A stretch of 21,601 nucleotides of DNA from Patescibacteria group bacterium (GCA_023473785.1 JAMCYD010000031.1:1-21601), one strand, 5' to 3'; counted from the first letter of the stretch, positions 1 to 7,506 are shown. Notes: generated by a model not told the origin, from the letters alone. Numbers and translations are program-made.

Positions 1-333
1 ATGTTTTGCGATAGATTCGGTTACAATATTAATTGTTCCAAGGAAATTTGCTTTTACATCTTGATGCGCATTGGTAAACGATTTGATCGATGAAGCAGAT
101 CCTGCAATATGACATACCACATCAAATCTGTTTTCGAATAATTTTTTAACCTGAGGGTTGTTGGAGGTGTCACCTATTACAAATTTAGCTTTAGGATTTA
201 TATAACTTTTTAAACCCGTAGAAAGGTTATCAAAGATCGTAACGGTATGTCCAAGCTTAATAAGTCGATCCGCAAGATGGCTTCCGATAAAACCAGCTCC
301 ACCCGTGACTAATATATGCTTTTGTTTTTTCAT
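1..333 (-). CDS. NAD-dependent sugar-nucleotide epimerase/dehydratase, N-terminal part (cut by window edge)
   Basis: Only the first 111 residues are inside the window; the reading frame runs off at base 1. The start ATG (333..331) is followed by a Rossmann nucleotide-binding strand with TGGAGFIGS at residues 10-18, the GxxGxxG fingerprint of extended short-chain dehydrogenases. FDNLSTG (34-40) follows the second strand, as in UDP-glucose/UDP-GlcNAc 4-epimerases. A VCHIAG segment near residue 75 stands where the family usually has HLAA. The catalytic Tyr-x3-Lys is beyond the edge, so the substrate cannot be named; a UDP-hexose 4-epimerase or a dTDP-glucose dehydratase would both fit. The ATG overlaps the stop codon of the upstream GT4 (ATGA, 333..330), so the two are probably translationally coupled and supply one glycan pathway. 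Family assignment is firm, exact reaction unknown. Confidence 0.88.
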   Translation of the reverse strand, partial: MKKQKHILVTGGAGFIGSHLADRLIKLGHTVTIFDNLSTGLKSYINPKAKFVIGDTSNNPQVKKLFENRFDVVCHIAGSASSIKSFTNAHQDVKANFLGTINIVTESIAKH

Positions 334-1478
334 AAGCCTAGAAAGATTTTTGGGTATATTTTATTATAGTTGTATTTTTGAGCAAGGGCAAATGCGTTTT
401 TCTGGAAATATGAACTTCTTTTTTTAATGATCTTAATTGCAGACAAAAATTCATTATGGTTGTAATAGTCTATAATTACTCCTGCATTATATTTTTTTAT
501 TTCATTGGCGATATACGATACATTTGTGGTAATAACGGGAACACCTACGCTTAAATATACCTTGATTTTGGATGGATCACCCCAATAGGATTCATTGCTT
601 TTGATAGGTTGATATGGCGCAAGTCCAATGCTCCACTTTTTTACTATACTATGTATTTCTTCTTGGTCTTTAATAAAGCCGTAGAAAGTAACTTTATTTC
701 CAAATTTTTTTGCCTTGCGTCTAAAATAGGTCTCCTGCGGGCCTGAGCCAACAATCTCAATTCTTGCACCATTGATTTGTTTGAGAATTTTTGGTAAAAC
801 ATCAAAAATTAATTCAAGTCCTTGACTATTTTTAATCATTCCTAAGAATCCAATAATGCAATTTTCTCGAATTGGAAGATATGGCTCTGGTTTTGTACCA
901 ATTGGCACAATGAGATAATTTTTGGATTTTTGCAAAATACCCATTTTGCTATAAAGCTTAAACAGTTTACGATTGGTGAGGAGTAGTCTATCAGCGCCTT
1001 GCATGCTTGATTTATCAAACTGCCAATAAGCCCGGCGTAAAAGCTTAATTCGCCACTCTGGGTAATCGAGAGGAAAATAATCGCCTACCCAGAAAATAGT
1101 TTTTTTCACCAGTCCAAGCTTACGAAGAAAATTCCCTGTCCAAGCGCTGAATGCATCAAGGGTTATAAAATAATCAAATTTTTTATATTTTCTTTTCAGT
1201 AGCAATGTATACCAGAGTGTTTGCGTAATCATAAGAAGCGCAAGGAGAGGTAGGGATGGGAAGCGCAAGATTTCTGGCGCCCGTAGTCTTAGGAGTTTTA
1301 CTTCCTTAACCAAAACTCCATTTTCATAAATTTTAAGAAATGTTGAGGGGCCACCTCGCTTTAAACGTAGATGGTCATATGAAAACTGAATAATCGTTGG
1401 AAAACGTTTTTTTAAAAAGTCAAGTATTCTTCCAACATTATCATATTGGGCAAAATTAACATATATAATCGAACGCAC
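330..1478 (-). CDS. Glycosyltransferase, GT4-like (GT-B fold)
   Basis: About 382 residues, a normal length for a GT-B glycosyltransferase that moves a sugar from a nucleotide donor to a glycan or lipid acceptor on the cytoplasmic face. The N-domain has an amphipathic hydrophobic stretch near residues 72-95 that may touch the membrane. The C-domain shows [11 protein letters not shown] near 210-220, IEIVGSGP near 240-247, FYGFI near 265-269 and a final [13 protein letters not shown] near 306-318. In that last motif a Val stands where most GT4 enzymes carry the second Glu of EX7E, so it belongs to a divergent subfamily or may be impaired. Two non-ATG starts adjoin: TTG (1481..1479) and GTG (1478..1476). 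GTG is chosen because a strong promoter predicts transcription starting at it. There is no Shine-Dalgarno sequence. Its stop overlaps the epimerase start. Confidence 0.85.
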   Translation of the reverse strand: MRSIIYVNFAQYDNVGRILDFLKKRFPTIIQFSYDHLRLKRGGPSTFLKIYENGVLVKEVKLLRLRAPEILRFPSLPLLALLMITQTLWYTLLLKRKYKKFDYFITLDAFSAWTGNFLRKLGLVKKTIFWVGDYFPLDYPEWRIKLLRRAYWQFDKSSMQGADRLLLTNRKLFKLYSKMGILQKSKNYLIVPIGTKPEPYLPIRENCIIGFLGMIKNSQGLELIFDVLPKILKQINGARIEIVGSGPQETYFRRKAKKFGNKVTFYGFIKDQEEIHSIVKKWSIGLAPYQPIKSNESYWGDPSKIKVYLSVGVPVITTNVSYIANEIKKYNAGVIIDYYNHNEFLSAIKIIKKRSSYFQKNAFALAQKYNYNKIYPKIFLGL

Positions 1479-1484
1479 CAAGAT

Positions 1485-1513
1485 ATATTATTAACTTTTT
1501 CGTTTTTTGTCAA
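1485..1513 (-). promoter_or_regulatory. Sigma70-like promoter for the GT4-epimerase pair
   Basis: On the minus strand a perfect -35 box TTGACA (1513..1508) is followed after 17 bases by TAATAT (1490..1485), which keeps the key T, A and final T of the -10 consensus. The expected start of transcription, seven bases past the -10 box, is about 1478, exactly the G of the GTG start codon. This predicts a leaderless mRNA and helps choose the start. The 50-base gap from the methyltransferase stop contains nothing else recognisable. Confidence 0.6.
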
Positions 1514-1531
1514 TGAATTTTAACTAAAAAA

Positions 1532-2140
1532 TTACTTATGAGCTAAGCAGAACATGCCCCTGGGGATGGGATAAAACCTTCCATAATAGCCAAATTTTTC
1601 TGGATTTAGTCCTGCACTTTTTATTTCCTGAAGAAGAGATCTTTTTGTATAAAATCTAATATGGGGAGTTCTTGGAGTATATACGAAGTTAAATGAAAAT
1701 AGTGTAATAATAAGATTTTTAATTAAACCATAATAGGGGACTGTAATAAGAATCTTTCCGCCGGGTTTTAAGATTCGGGCTAGCTCAGAGAAAACCAGTT
1801 CTGTGTCATAAACATGTTCCAGAACGTCAAGCGCTGTAATAAAATCAAAAGAGTCAGTCTTAAAAGGCAGTTTTTTCCCTTCGGAAATAGCTAAGAATCT
1901 TTGTTTTGGAATTCGATTCTTAATATACTTGATTGCCTGTTTGGATACATCAACTCCCGTAGTCTTAAGGGTTGGATTTAGCTTGAGGATTTCCTCAAGA
2001 ACACTTCCCTTGCCACAGCCAAAGTCGAGGAGACTTATGCCTCTTTCCTTAGGTATAAATTGTTTAATTTTTAACCATTTGTAATGGAAATCTTCAAGTA
2101 TTTCCTTGTCTTTCCAATATTTTTCATAAAACGTGCTCAT
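1532..2140 (-). CDS. Class I SAM-dependent methyltransferase
   Basis: A small cytoplasmic methyltransferase (202 residues from the chosen start). The SAM-binding motif I reads DFGCGKG (39-45 from this start), the acidic second-strand motif is GVDVSK, and LDVLEHV is the motif II/post-II segment of UbiE/UbiG-like enzymes (Methyltransf_11). It is followed by ELARILKPGGKILITVP, the typical strand-5 region. The substrate is not visible; in this setting a sugar, a lipid carrier or a glycan end is plausible, as O-methyl caps are common in such clusters (inference). An in-frame ATG lies 15 bases upstream (2155), but it sits inside a good extended -10 box, so ATG at 2140 (MSTFYEKYW) is preferred. It is divergent from the GT2 at 2214. 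Confidence 0.88.
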   Translation of the reverse strand: MSTFYEKYWKDKEILEDFHYKWLKIKQFIPKERGISLLDFGCGKGSVLEEILKLNPTLKTTGVDVSKQAIKYIKNRIPKQRFLAISEGKKLPFKTDSFDFITALDVLEHVYDTELVFSELARILKPGGKILITVPYYGLIKNLIITLFSFNFVYTPRTPHIRFYTKRSLLQEIKSAGLNPEKFGYYGRFYPIPRGMFCLAHK

Positions 2141-2153
2141 TTGTAATTTAAAC

Positions 2154-2182
2154 ATTTTATCAATTGTTTTGTTGTTAGTAAA
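2154..2182 (-). promoter_or_regulatory. Extended -10 promoter for the methyltransferase
   Basis: Minus strand: TTTACT (2182..2177), 17-base spacer, then TAAAAT (2159..2154) preceded by TGA, giving a TGN-extended -10. Predicted transcription start is about 2147, leaving a leader of about 7 bases before ATG 2140. The -10 overlaps the more upstream ATG at 2155, which argues against that start. Confidence 0.5.
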
Positions 2183-2200
2183 GATCGGATTTGATACAAT
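2172..2200 (+). promoter_or_regulatory. Extended -10 promoter opening the long plus-strand run
   Basis: TTGTTA (2172-2177), 17-base spacer, TACAAT (2195-2200) preceded by TGA. Predicted start near 2207 leaves about 7 bases before ATG 2214. Its -35 box meets the -35 box of the opposite promoter end to end (sharing position 2177), so the two promoters are probably regulated together or compete for polymerase. Confidence 0.5.
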
Positions 2201-2213
2201 TACGACTAAGTTT

Positions 2214-3140
2214 ATGTTAAGTATCGTTGTTCCGGTTTTTAATGAAGAAGAAGGTTTAAGTGCTTTTTATAAAGAGCTTATTTTTCAGGTGTCAAAACTT
2301 AAAGTTAGCTTTGAAGTTGTTTTCGTTGACGATGGGTCAACCGATGGGTCACTTAGTTTTTTGAAAAAGCTTGAGAAAGGGAATAAAAACGTTAGGATTT
2401 TCTCTTTTCGAAAACATAGGGGAAAGGCAGAGGCTATAACCCTTGGATTTAAAAAGGCGATGGGTGAATATGTCCTTACTATTGATGCGGATCTGCAGGA
2501 TAGGCCCGATCAGATTGAAAAGCTGTTCAGGAAGGCAAAAGAAGGGTGGGATTTGGTTTCGGGTTGGAGAAAAAACAGGAGGGATTCGCTGATTAAGAAG
2601 ACATCATCGAAGATATTTAATCTTATGGTAAGCATTTTTTGGGGTATTAAGATACACGATTTAAACTGCGGGTTGAAACTTTACAAAGCAGAGGCTGCAA
2701 AACCACTAAATTTATATGGAGGAAGACATCGGTTTATTCCTCTTCTTCTTTCTCAGGAGGGGTTTTCTGTGGCAGAGGTGCCTGTCGTTCATGACAAGAG
2801 AAAATTTGGGAAGTCAAAATACAGCTTTACAAAGGTGTTTACCGAGATTCCGGATATGTTTACTATGCTTTTTCTTTCAAGGTATAGCAAAAGACCTCTT
2901 CATTTTTTTGCCTTAGTTGGCGGAATTTCGTTTGCGATAGGATTTGTAGTACTTGCTTACCTTACGATTCTTCGTATAGAAGGCTATTCTATTGGCCGAA
3001 GACCTCTTTTGTTTTTAGGAATGCTTCTTGTAATAAGTGGCCTACAGGTTATTTTTACGGGCTTCCTAGCAGATCTTATACTTCATAATTCCAATAAAAA
3101 TATAGAGGACAAATCTATACTTAAATATTCAAGTGACTAA
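2214..3140 (+). CDS. GT2 glycosyltransferase, polyprenyl-phosphate-sugar synthase (DPM1/GtrB-like)
   Basis: A 308-residue membrane-anchored GT-A enzyme. The catalytic domain has VVPVFNEE (5-12), VDDGSTDGS (38-46) and the metal-binding DAD at 91-93 within DADLQDRPDQI. RHRF (171-174) and KFGKSKY (197-203) are diagnostic of dolichol/undecaprenyl-phosphate sugar synthases of the DPM1, GtrB and ArnC type. Two membrane helices follow (about 229-253 and 263-290), as in GtrB. The likely reaction is transfer of a hexose from a nucleotide sugar to polyprenyl phosphate on the inner membrane face; the product would feed the GT-C enzymes at 8373 and 11456 (inference). The frame stays open 27 codons upstream to 2133, but family similarity begins at ATG 2214, next to the promoter. 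The next gene follows after 6 bases. Confidence 0.9.
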   Translation: MLSIVVPVFNEEEGLSAFYKELIFQVSKLKVSFEVVFVDDGSTDGSLSFLKKLEKGNKNVRIFSFRKHRGKAEAITLGFKKAMGEYVLTIDADLQDRPDQIEKLFRKAKEGWDLVSGWRKNRRDSLIKKTSSKIFNLMVSIFWGIKIHDLNCGLKLYKAEAAKPLNLYGGRHRFIPLLLSQEGFSVAEVPVVHDKRKFGKSKYSFTKVFTEIPDMFTMLFLSRYSKRPLHFFALVGGISFAIGFVVLAYLTILRIEGYSIGRRPLLFLGMLLVISGLQVIFTGFLADLILHNSNKNIEDKSILKYSSD

Positions 3141-3146
3141 AATACT

Positions 3147-3371
3147 GTGAAGATTCAAGATTTTGCATTCCTCATTGTTTTTGCGGTGTTGATACTAAAG
3201 CGCAGTCCAGTTCTATCTGCCTATGCCGGTATTGCTTCTCTTATTCTGTCCATTCTGCTTTTTTCTTTTTGGATTTTCTTTACAGCAGAGCGTCTTACTT
3301 GGTACGCCGCCGCCTTTTTCTTGCTTTCCATAATTTTTCATATTTTTAACAAAAATGGATACAGAAATTAG
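3147..3371 (+). CDS. Small hydrophobic membrane protein, about three helices
   Basis: 74 residues, starting with GTG 6 bases after the GT2 stop and overlapping the next gene by 17 bases. I do not recognise the family. Three hydrophobic segments are visible at roughly residues 5-17, 24-46 and 50-68, with a basic C-terminal tail (HIFNKNGYRN). The tight linkage to a polyprenyl-phosphate-sugar synthase is where GtrA-type sugar-lipid flippases or small partner subunits often lie, but the sequence has no recognised GtrA signature and is one helix short. No Shine-Dalgarno sequence precedes the GTG, so translation probably depends on coupling to the GT2. It is likely real because the frame fits the gene spacing exactly and the hydrophobicity is patterned. 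Confidence 0.65.
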   Translation: MKIQDFAFLIVFAVLILKRSPVLSAYAGIASLILSILLFSFWIFFTAERLTWYAAAFFLLSIIFHIFNKNGYRN

Positions 3372-3747
3372 AAGAACAGATACTGAAACAGAGTTTAAGC
3401 CAGGGAAAGTGGCAATTGCTACGACCACTTCTTATCCCGGATGGTATCCGGGTGAGCTCAAATCTACTGAAGACACCGATAAGGTGAGGGGGGATTTAGG
3501 ACTTGAAATGGCAAGAAAAGCAATCGATCGAGGATTTAACGTTGTAGTGGCGGATAAAGATAGTCCAAAAGAACTAAAACAGCGATTCTCAGAACTTGCG
3601 GTGAGATTTATCAGTAGGGATAGAGATGATACGCGAGCATCTGGAAGGAAAATTGCAGTAGGGCAAGCAAGCTCAATTCCTGGAGTGAGAGTAATAATAA
3701 GGACGGAACCTGAAAAATATCTCTCCTTGATTTTATCCCGAAAGTAA
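3355..3747 (+). CDS. GT-A-like hypothetical protein, N-terminal part, frame broken near 3713
   Basis: 130 residues as read, beginning at ATG 3355 within the end of the preceding gene. The protein starts with a polar tail, then a strand KVAIATTTSY followed by GWYPG, and a second strand NVVVADKDS, which resembles the nucleotide-binding half of a GT-A fold. The frame loses sense after RTEPEK: its last residues (YLSLILSRK) are out of register. Adding one A to the A5 run at 3713-3717 would join it to the next reading frame as EPEKISLLDFIPKV and on, giving about 310 residues without a stop. So this is probably the first half of one gene, broken by a real mutation, a sequencing or assembly error, or a programmed shift. 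The precise family is not recognised. Confidence 0.6.
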   Translation: MDTEIRRTDTETEFKPGKVAIATTTSYPGWYPGELKSTEDTDKVRGDLGLEMARKAIDRGFNVVVADKDSPKELKQRFSELAVRFISRDRDDTRASGRKIAVGQASSIPGVRVIIRTEPEKYLSLILSRK

Positions 3748-3749
3748 GC

Positions 3750-4286
3750 TTGCCTATATTGAAAAATGAAGCGGACATCGTTATCCCAAAGAGAAGGGAA
3801 GAGGAATTTCAAGTTGCTTATCCTTCGTACATGTATGAATCGGAAACTTTTGCAAATAGAAAATACAATCGTATTTTAAAAGAGTTTGGTATTTTATCAG
3901 ACGAGGCAGAAGATCTTGATGTATATTTTGGTCCAACCGTAATAGCAAATGATCCTCAAGTAGTTGCTCTTTTTATGGAGAGATATAAACTTCAAGAGGG
4001 AAAAGGATTCGAAGGAGGCATAAGGCGATATGCTTACCCAGATAATTTTTCAAATTCTCAAATGTTTGCAATAGTAAAGGCGCTTAATAGTGGATTAAGA
4101 GTTATGAGTGTCGAAGTTCCATTTGTTTATCCGAAGCTTCAAGGAGATAATGAAATGATAAAGCTAGAAGATTTCCAGAATAAAAGAAGAGCACAGAAAT
4201 GGTCTATTTTGGATGAATTAGTTTTATTTATAAGATACTTAAAGGATTCAAGCAGTCCTAAAAATGCCTTAGAAAGAGTAGAATAA
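3750..4286 (+). CDS. GT-A-like hypothetical protein, C-terminal part of the gene begun at 3355
   Basis: As an independent frame it would need a TTG start at 3750, but sensible coding extends back to about 3717 in this frame (ISLLDFIPKVS), which fits a continuation of the upstream frame rather than a separate gene. Visible elements are PILKNEADIVIPKR, close to the end of the GT-A core in GT2/GT81-like enzymes (the usual form is ADIVIGSR), then a DVYFGPTVI segment where acceptor-site residues often lie, and a charged C-terminal region ending KNALERVE. The usual DxD is not visible; TEPEK occupies its place at the end of the first half. A glycosyltransferase or a nucleotidyltransferase-like role is possible. 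Intact, the two halves would give about 310 residues. Seventy bases follow before the transporter gene. Confidence 0.6.
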   Translation: MPILKNEADIVIPKRREEEFQVAYPSYMYESETFANRKYNRILKEFGILSDEAEDLDVYFGPTVIANDPQVVALFMERYKLQEGKGFEGGIRRYAYPDNFSNSQMFAIVKALNSGLRVMSVEVPFVYPKLQGDNEMIKLEDFQNKRRAQKWSILDELVLFIRYLKDSSSPKNALERVE

Positions 4287-4357
4287 GTAATGTATATCTC
4301 AGGGAAGCAGATCATTTCTGGCAATTTTTTTCCATCTCTTAAGAATTAACAAAAGCA

Positions 4358-5233
4358 ATGAGTGATAGACAAAAAGCGCTTTTATCTATTTTTGCATATT
4401 CCGTTCTTGCAGGAGCAATTGCGGCAATAACGAAAATTGGGCTTTCTCAAATTCCTCCTTTTTCTTTTGCATTTATGCGTTTTTTACTTGCCACTTTTAT
4501 CGTTACCCCCTTTATTTTTAGAAAAAGAAAGTCTTTTATAAAAGACATGAAAATTCTTTTGCCAGTTTCCATTCTTGCTACCGTAAATATTATATTCTTT
4601 ACAACAGGTATAAAGCTAACAACTGCCGATATTTCCCAGATTCTTTATACGACTGTGCCTATTCTCACGGGAGTCTTAGCATACTTTATGTTGGGTGATA
4701 AGCTTTCTTTAAGGAAAATATCAGGTATTGCAGTAGGGTTTATTGGCGCATCTCTTGCTTTATTTGTTCCAATTATTGCTAGGGGAGAAAAATTTTCAGG
4801 AAATCTATTGGGTAATGTTTTATTGATTATAGCCGTTATTTCTTGGTCAATTTATATGATTTTATCCAAGAAGGCGCAAAAGACTCATTCGATTTTTCAC
4901 ATTACAGCTGCATTTATTATCGTTACGACTTTTGTTTTGTTCCCTTTCTTTCTATTTGAATCAGTATCTTATTACGGATGGTGGACTAAGATAGGTTTTT
5001 CCGCCATAGCCTCACTGCTTTATATGGTACTAGCTGGTACGATTGCAACGTATTTGCTTAATCAATATGCAATAAGGCATGGCGGAGCAGTATTTGCGTC
5101 GATGACATTTTATCTCACGCCCATATTTGGTTTTACAGCGGCTTTTATGATTTTGGGAGAAACTCTTTCGCCTCTTCTTTTCTTCGGTGCTATATTGGCA
5201 CTTATCGGAGTTTTTCTTACAACGAGTAGGTAA
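4358..5233 (+). CDS. EamA-family (drug/metabolite transporter superfamily) membrane protein
   Basis: 291 residues with about ten membrane helices arranged as two EamA repeats. Repeat 1 ends in VPILTGVLAYFMLGDKLS (about 100-117) and repeat 2 in LTPIFGFTAAFMILGETLS (about 253-271), both the typical Pro-led helix followed by the LGExLS turn. The substrate cannot be read from sequence; family members export metabolites or amino acids, and the related small ArnE/ArnF proteins flip a lipid-linked sugar. Being near a polyprenyl-phosphate-sugar synthase, a role in moving a sugar lipid is conceivable but unproven. ATG 4358 has no Shine-Dalgarno sequence. The stop TAA (5231-5233) directly abuts the promoter of the next gene. 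Confidence 0.88.
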   Translation: MSDRQKALLSIFAYSVLAGAIAAITKIGLSQIPPFSFAFMRFLLATFIVTPFIFRKRKSFIKDMKILLPVSILATVNIIFFTTGIKLTTADISQILYTTVPILTGVLAYFMLGDKLSLRKISGIAVGFIGASLALFVPIIARGEKFSGNLLGNVLLIIAVISWSIYMILSKKAQKTHSIFHITAAFIIVTTFVLFPFFLFESVSYYGWWTKIGFSAIASLLYMVLAGTIATYLLNQYAIRHGGAVFASMTFYLTPIFGFTAAFMILGETLSPLLFFGAILALIGVFLTTSR

Positions 5234-5242
5234 TGATATAAT
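5234..5242 (+). promoter_or_regulatory. Extended -10 promoter element (TGA TATAAT)
   Basis: A perfect TATAAT (5237-5242) with an upstream TGA (5234-5236) begins right after the transporter stop codon. Transcription would start about 5249, eight bases before ATG 5257, or at an in-frame TTG (5248). No clear -35 box was found, which is usual for TG-extended promoters. Confidence 0.5.
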
Positions 5243-5256
5243 TATGCTTGATAGTT

Positions 5257-5790
5257 ATGAAGATTGGGATTGATGTTAGTCAATTAGCATACGAAAATAC
5301 GGGAGTAGCTAACTTTCTTAGTTCTTTAGTTGAAAGTTTAATTAGACAAGGTTCAAAAAACCAATATATCCTTTTCTATTCCTCGTTAAGAAGGAATTTA
5401 CCATTTAAAATTTCAAATTTCAAATCAAAACCAAATGTTCAAATAAAAAAAGTTAAAATACCACCTTCGCTTTTAAATATACTTTGGAATAAGTTACATA
5501 TTATACCGATTGAAAATTTCATAGGTCCAGTTGATGTGTTTATTTCGTCCGATTGGACCGAACCGCCTGTAAAAAAAGCAAAAAAAGCGACAATTGTTTA
5601 TGACCTAACCGTATATAAGTATTCTGAAGAGACGGATAAAAAAATTGTTCAGACACAAAGGCGAAAACTGGAATGGGTAAAAAAAGAGTCCGATATTATA
5701 TTCTGTATCTCGGAATCAACAAAAAAGGATGCAATGGAAATATTAAAAATTCCGGAAAATAAATTAAGAGTTATCTATCCCGGAATTTAA
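5257..5790 (+). CDS. GT4 N-terminal domain only (truncated glycosyltransferase)
   Basis: 177 residues from ATG 5257 (an in-frame TTG at 5248 is a less likely start). The opening MKIGIDVSQL with NTGVANFLSSLV matches the N-domain of the GT4 genes at 5793 and 15806. The protein proceeds through VDVFISSDW, ATIVYDLTVY and DIIFCISESTKKD and stops exactly at RVIYPGI, the linker before the C-terminal nucleotide-sugar-binding domain. The whole C-domain, with the donor site and EX7E, is absent, and the next complete GT4 starts 3 bases after the stop. It is probably the remains of a tandem GT4 gene that lost its second half, or a stand-alone N-domain. It has its own good promoter, which argues it is still expressed. 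Residues 48-68 are rich in Lys/Ser/Asn from a TTTCAAA-repetitive stretch. It cannot be a complete GT-B enzyme by itself. Confidence 0.75.
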   Translation: MKIGIDVSQLAYENTGVANFLSSLVESLIRQGSKNQYILFYSSLRRNLPFKISNFKSKPNVQIKKVKIPPSLLNILWNKLHIIPIENFIGPVDVFISSDWTEPPVKKAKKATIVYDLTVYKYSEETDKKIVQTQRRKLEWVKKESDIIFCISESTKKDAMEILKIPENKLRVIYPGI

Positions 5791-5792
5791 TT

Positions 5793-6959
5793 ATGACGAT
5801 TGGTATAAATGGATACGAGGCAGTAGTGCCAAGATTCGGATACGATAAAAAAACCGGCTTGCCGAATAGAGTAGGGAGCGGTTTGTATTGCTATGAACTT
5901 CTTAAATCTTTTTTTAAAATTGACAAAGAAAATAAATATCTAATCTTTCTTCCCTGTGAACCCACTTCTGATCTACCAAAAGAATCAAATAATTGGCATT
6001 ATAAAATCGTGAAGCCTAGAAAATTGTGGACTTTGTTTGGACTATCTATGGAATTTCTATTCAAAAAATCCAGACTTGATGTTTTTTTCTCTCCTACTCA
6101 TTATTTGCCTCTTTCCCTGTCAACTCCTGCAGCAATTTCTATTTTGGATTTATCTTACATCCATTTCTCAGAGTTATTTCAAAAACGGGATCTGCTCCAG
6201 CTTAAGCTATGGGGAAGTTATTCAATTAACAAGGCAAAGCACATTTTTACCATAAGTCAGGCGTCCAAAGATGATATAATCAATTTATACAAAATACCAG
6301 AGAAGAAAGTGGTCATTACATATCCCGGGATAAGGGAAGTGTTAAATATTGAATACAGAACATTAAGTATGGATAAATTAAAAGAGAAGTATAATATCAA
6401 AGGAGACTACATTCTTTTCGTAGGAACGCTTCAGCCCAGAAAAAATATTGTAAGATTAATTGAGGCGTTTTCAAGACTTAAGACAAGAGATTTAGGAAAA
6501 AAGACTGACTTGGGGCTTATAATTGTCGGTAAAAAAGGATGGATGTGGGAGGAGATTTTGGGTGCACCAAGGAAATTTGGAATAGAAAAACGGGTGAAGT
6601 TCCTTCACTCTGTTCCCGATGGAGATCTGCCCGTGTTTTACCGAAACGCTATCTGTTTTGTCCTCCCAAGCCTTTATGAAGGGTTTGGGTTGCCTGTTTT
6701 GGAGGCCATGAAGTATGGATGTCCTGTAATCACAAGTAATGTTTCTAGTCTCCCTGAAGCAGGAGGAGAAGCAGCCTTATACATTGACCCGCTTAGCGTT
6801 TCAGATATTACAGCAAAAATAGAAAATATTATTAAAGATAAAGAGCTTAGAGCAAAGTTGATAAAAAAGGGCTTGGAGCAAGTCAGGAAATTCTCTTGGG
6901 AGAAAACGGCCAGAGAGACTTTAAAGGTACTAGAGGAAATAGGAAAAAAGCATGAATAG
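5793..6959 (+). CDS. Glycosyltransferase family 4 (mannosyl/rhamnosyltransferase-like)
   Basis: A full-length GT-B enzyme of 388 residues. The N-domain has a glycine loop ([11 protein letters not shown], about 26-36), [13 protein letters not shown] (95-107) and SILDLSY (116-122). The linker is VVITYPGI (173-180), and the C-domain carries [10 protein letters not shown] (209-218), LIIVGKKGW (242-250) and the EX7E motif E296-GFGLPVL-E304, with [15 protein letters not shown] after it. This pattern is that of WbpY/WsaF-like mannosyl- or rhamnosyltransferases of O-antigen clusters, using a nucleotide sugar in the cytoplasm. The specific sugar is not known; GDP-mannose is available through manC. Residues 229-240 ([12 protein letters not shown]) look like a charged insertion between the helix and strand of the C-domain. 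The stop overlaps the acyltransferase by 8 bases. Confidence 0.92.
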   Translation: MTIGINGYEAVVPRFGYDKKTGLPNRVGSGLYCYELLKSFFKIDKENKYLIFLPCEPTSDLPKESNNWHYKIVKPRKLWTLFGLSMEFLFKKSRLDVFFSPTHYLPLSLSTPAAISILDLSYIHFSELFQKRDLLQLKLWGSYSINKAKHIFTISQASKDDIINLYKIPEKKVVITYPGIREVLNIEYRTLSMDKLKEKYNIKGDYILFVGTLQPRKNIVRLIEAFSRLKTRDLGKKTDLGLIIVGKKGWMWEEILGAPRKFGIEKRVKFLHSVPDGDLPVFYRNAICFVLPSLYEGFGLPVLEAMKYGCPVITSNVSSLPEAGGEAALYIDPLSVSDITAKIENIIKDKELRAKLIKKGLEQVRKFSWEKTARETLKVLEEIGKKHE

Positions 6960-7500
6960 GATTTTTAGAAGACTAAATACGATATTGACGGAATTTGTTA
7001 ATTTTATACTTTGGAACATTGGCTATATTCCATCGCATTACATTAGAAGATTTTTTTATCGAATTTCCGGAGTAAAAATAGGCAAAGGTTCAACTATCCA
7101 TATGCTGGCAAAATTTTATGACCCTAAAAATATTACGATTGGAGACGATTCAATAATTGGAGAAGGGGCGGTTCTGGACGGAAGAGATAAATTGACTATT
7201 GGAAATCACGTTGATATCGCTTCCGAGGTTATGATTTATAACTCTCAGCACGATGTACAAAGTTTGGATTTTCGGGCAATAACAGCGCCGGTTATCATAG
7301 AAGATTATGTTTTTATAGGCCCAAGATCTATCATCTTGCCCGGAGTTAAGATTGGAAAGGGAGCAGTTGTAGGCGCTGGAGCTGTAGTGACACACGACGT
7401 AGATGAGTTTACTATAGTAGGCGGTGTGCCTGCAAAGCCAATCGGGGAAAGAAAACGGGGGTTGAACTACAAATTGGGTAGGGCAGCATGGTTTCGATAA
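6952..7500 (+). CDS. Hexapeptide-repeat acyltransferase (WcaF/WbbJ-like)
   Basis: 182 residues forming a left-handed beta-helix enzyme that usually O-acetylates a sugar from acetyl-CoA. After an amphipathic N-terminal helix (about 8-35) come hexapeptide rungs: [24 protein letters not shown] and VDIASE, then IYNSQHD with the likely catalytic His at 100. The second set of rungs runs through [28 protein letters not shown] (described by positions 119-146) and ends with the conserved [11 protein letters not shown] (155-165). Members sit in capsule and O-antigen clusters (colanic acid WcaF, E. coli WbbJ). The start ATG has one of the few good Shine-Dalgarno cores in the window, AGGA at 6941-6944, 7 bases upstream, and overlaps the preceding stop. 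Acceptor sugar unknown. Confidence 0.92.
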   Translation: MNRIFRRLNTILTEFVNFILWNIGYIPSHYIRRFFYRISGVKIGKGSTIHMLAKFYDPKNITIGDDSIIGEGAVLDGRDKLTIGNHVDIASEVMIYNSQHDVQSLDFRAITAPVIIEDYVFIGPRSIILPGVKIGKGAVVGAGAVVTHDVDEFTIVGGVPAKPIGERKRGLNYKLGRAAWFR

Positions 7501-7506
7501 ATATTC

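Noticed and set aside
3432..3812. 126-codon open frame on the minus strand opposite the split GT-A-like gene
   Set aside because: Serine/leucine-rich antisense shadow with no start context or recognised motif; the plus-strand frame shows patterned protein features.
4305..4331. Possible intrinsic terminator: CAGA/TCTG stem followed by T7 (4325-4331)
   Set aside because: The stem is only four perfect base pairs; too weak to call. It remains the best terminator-like site in the window.
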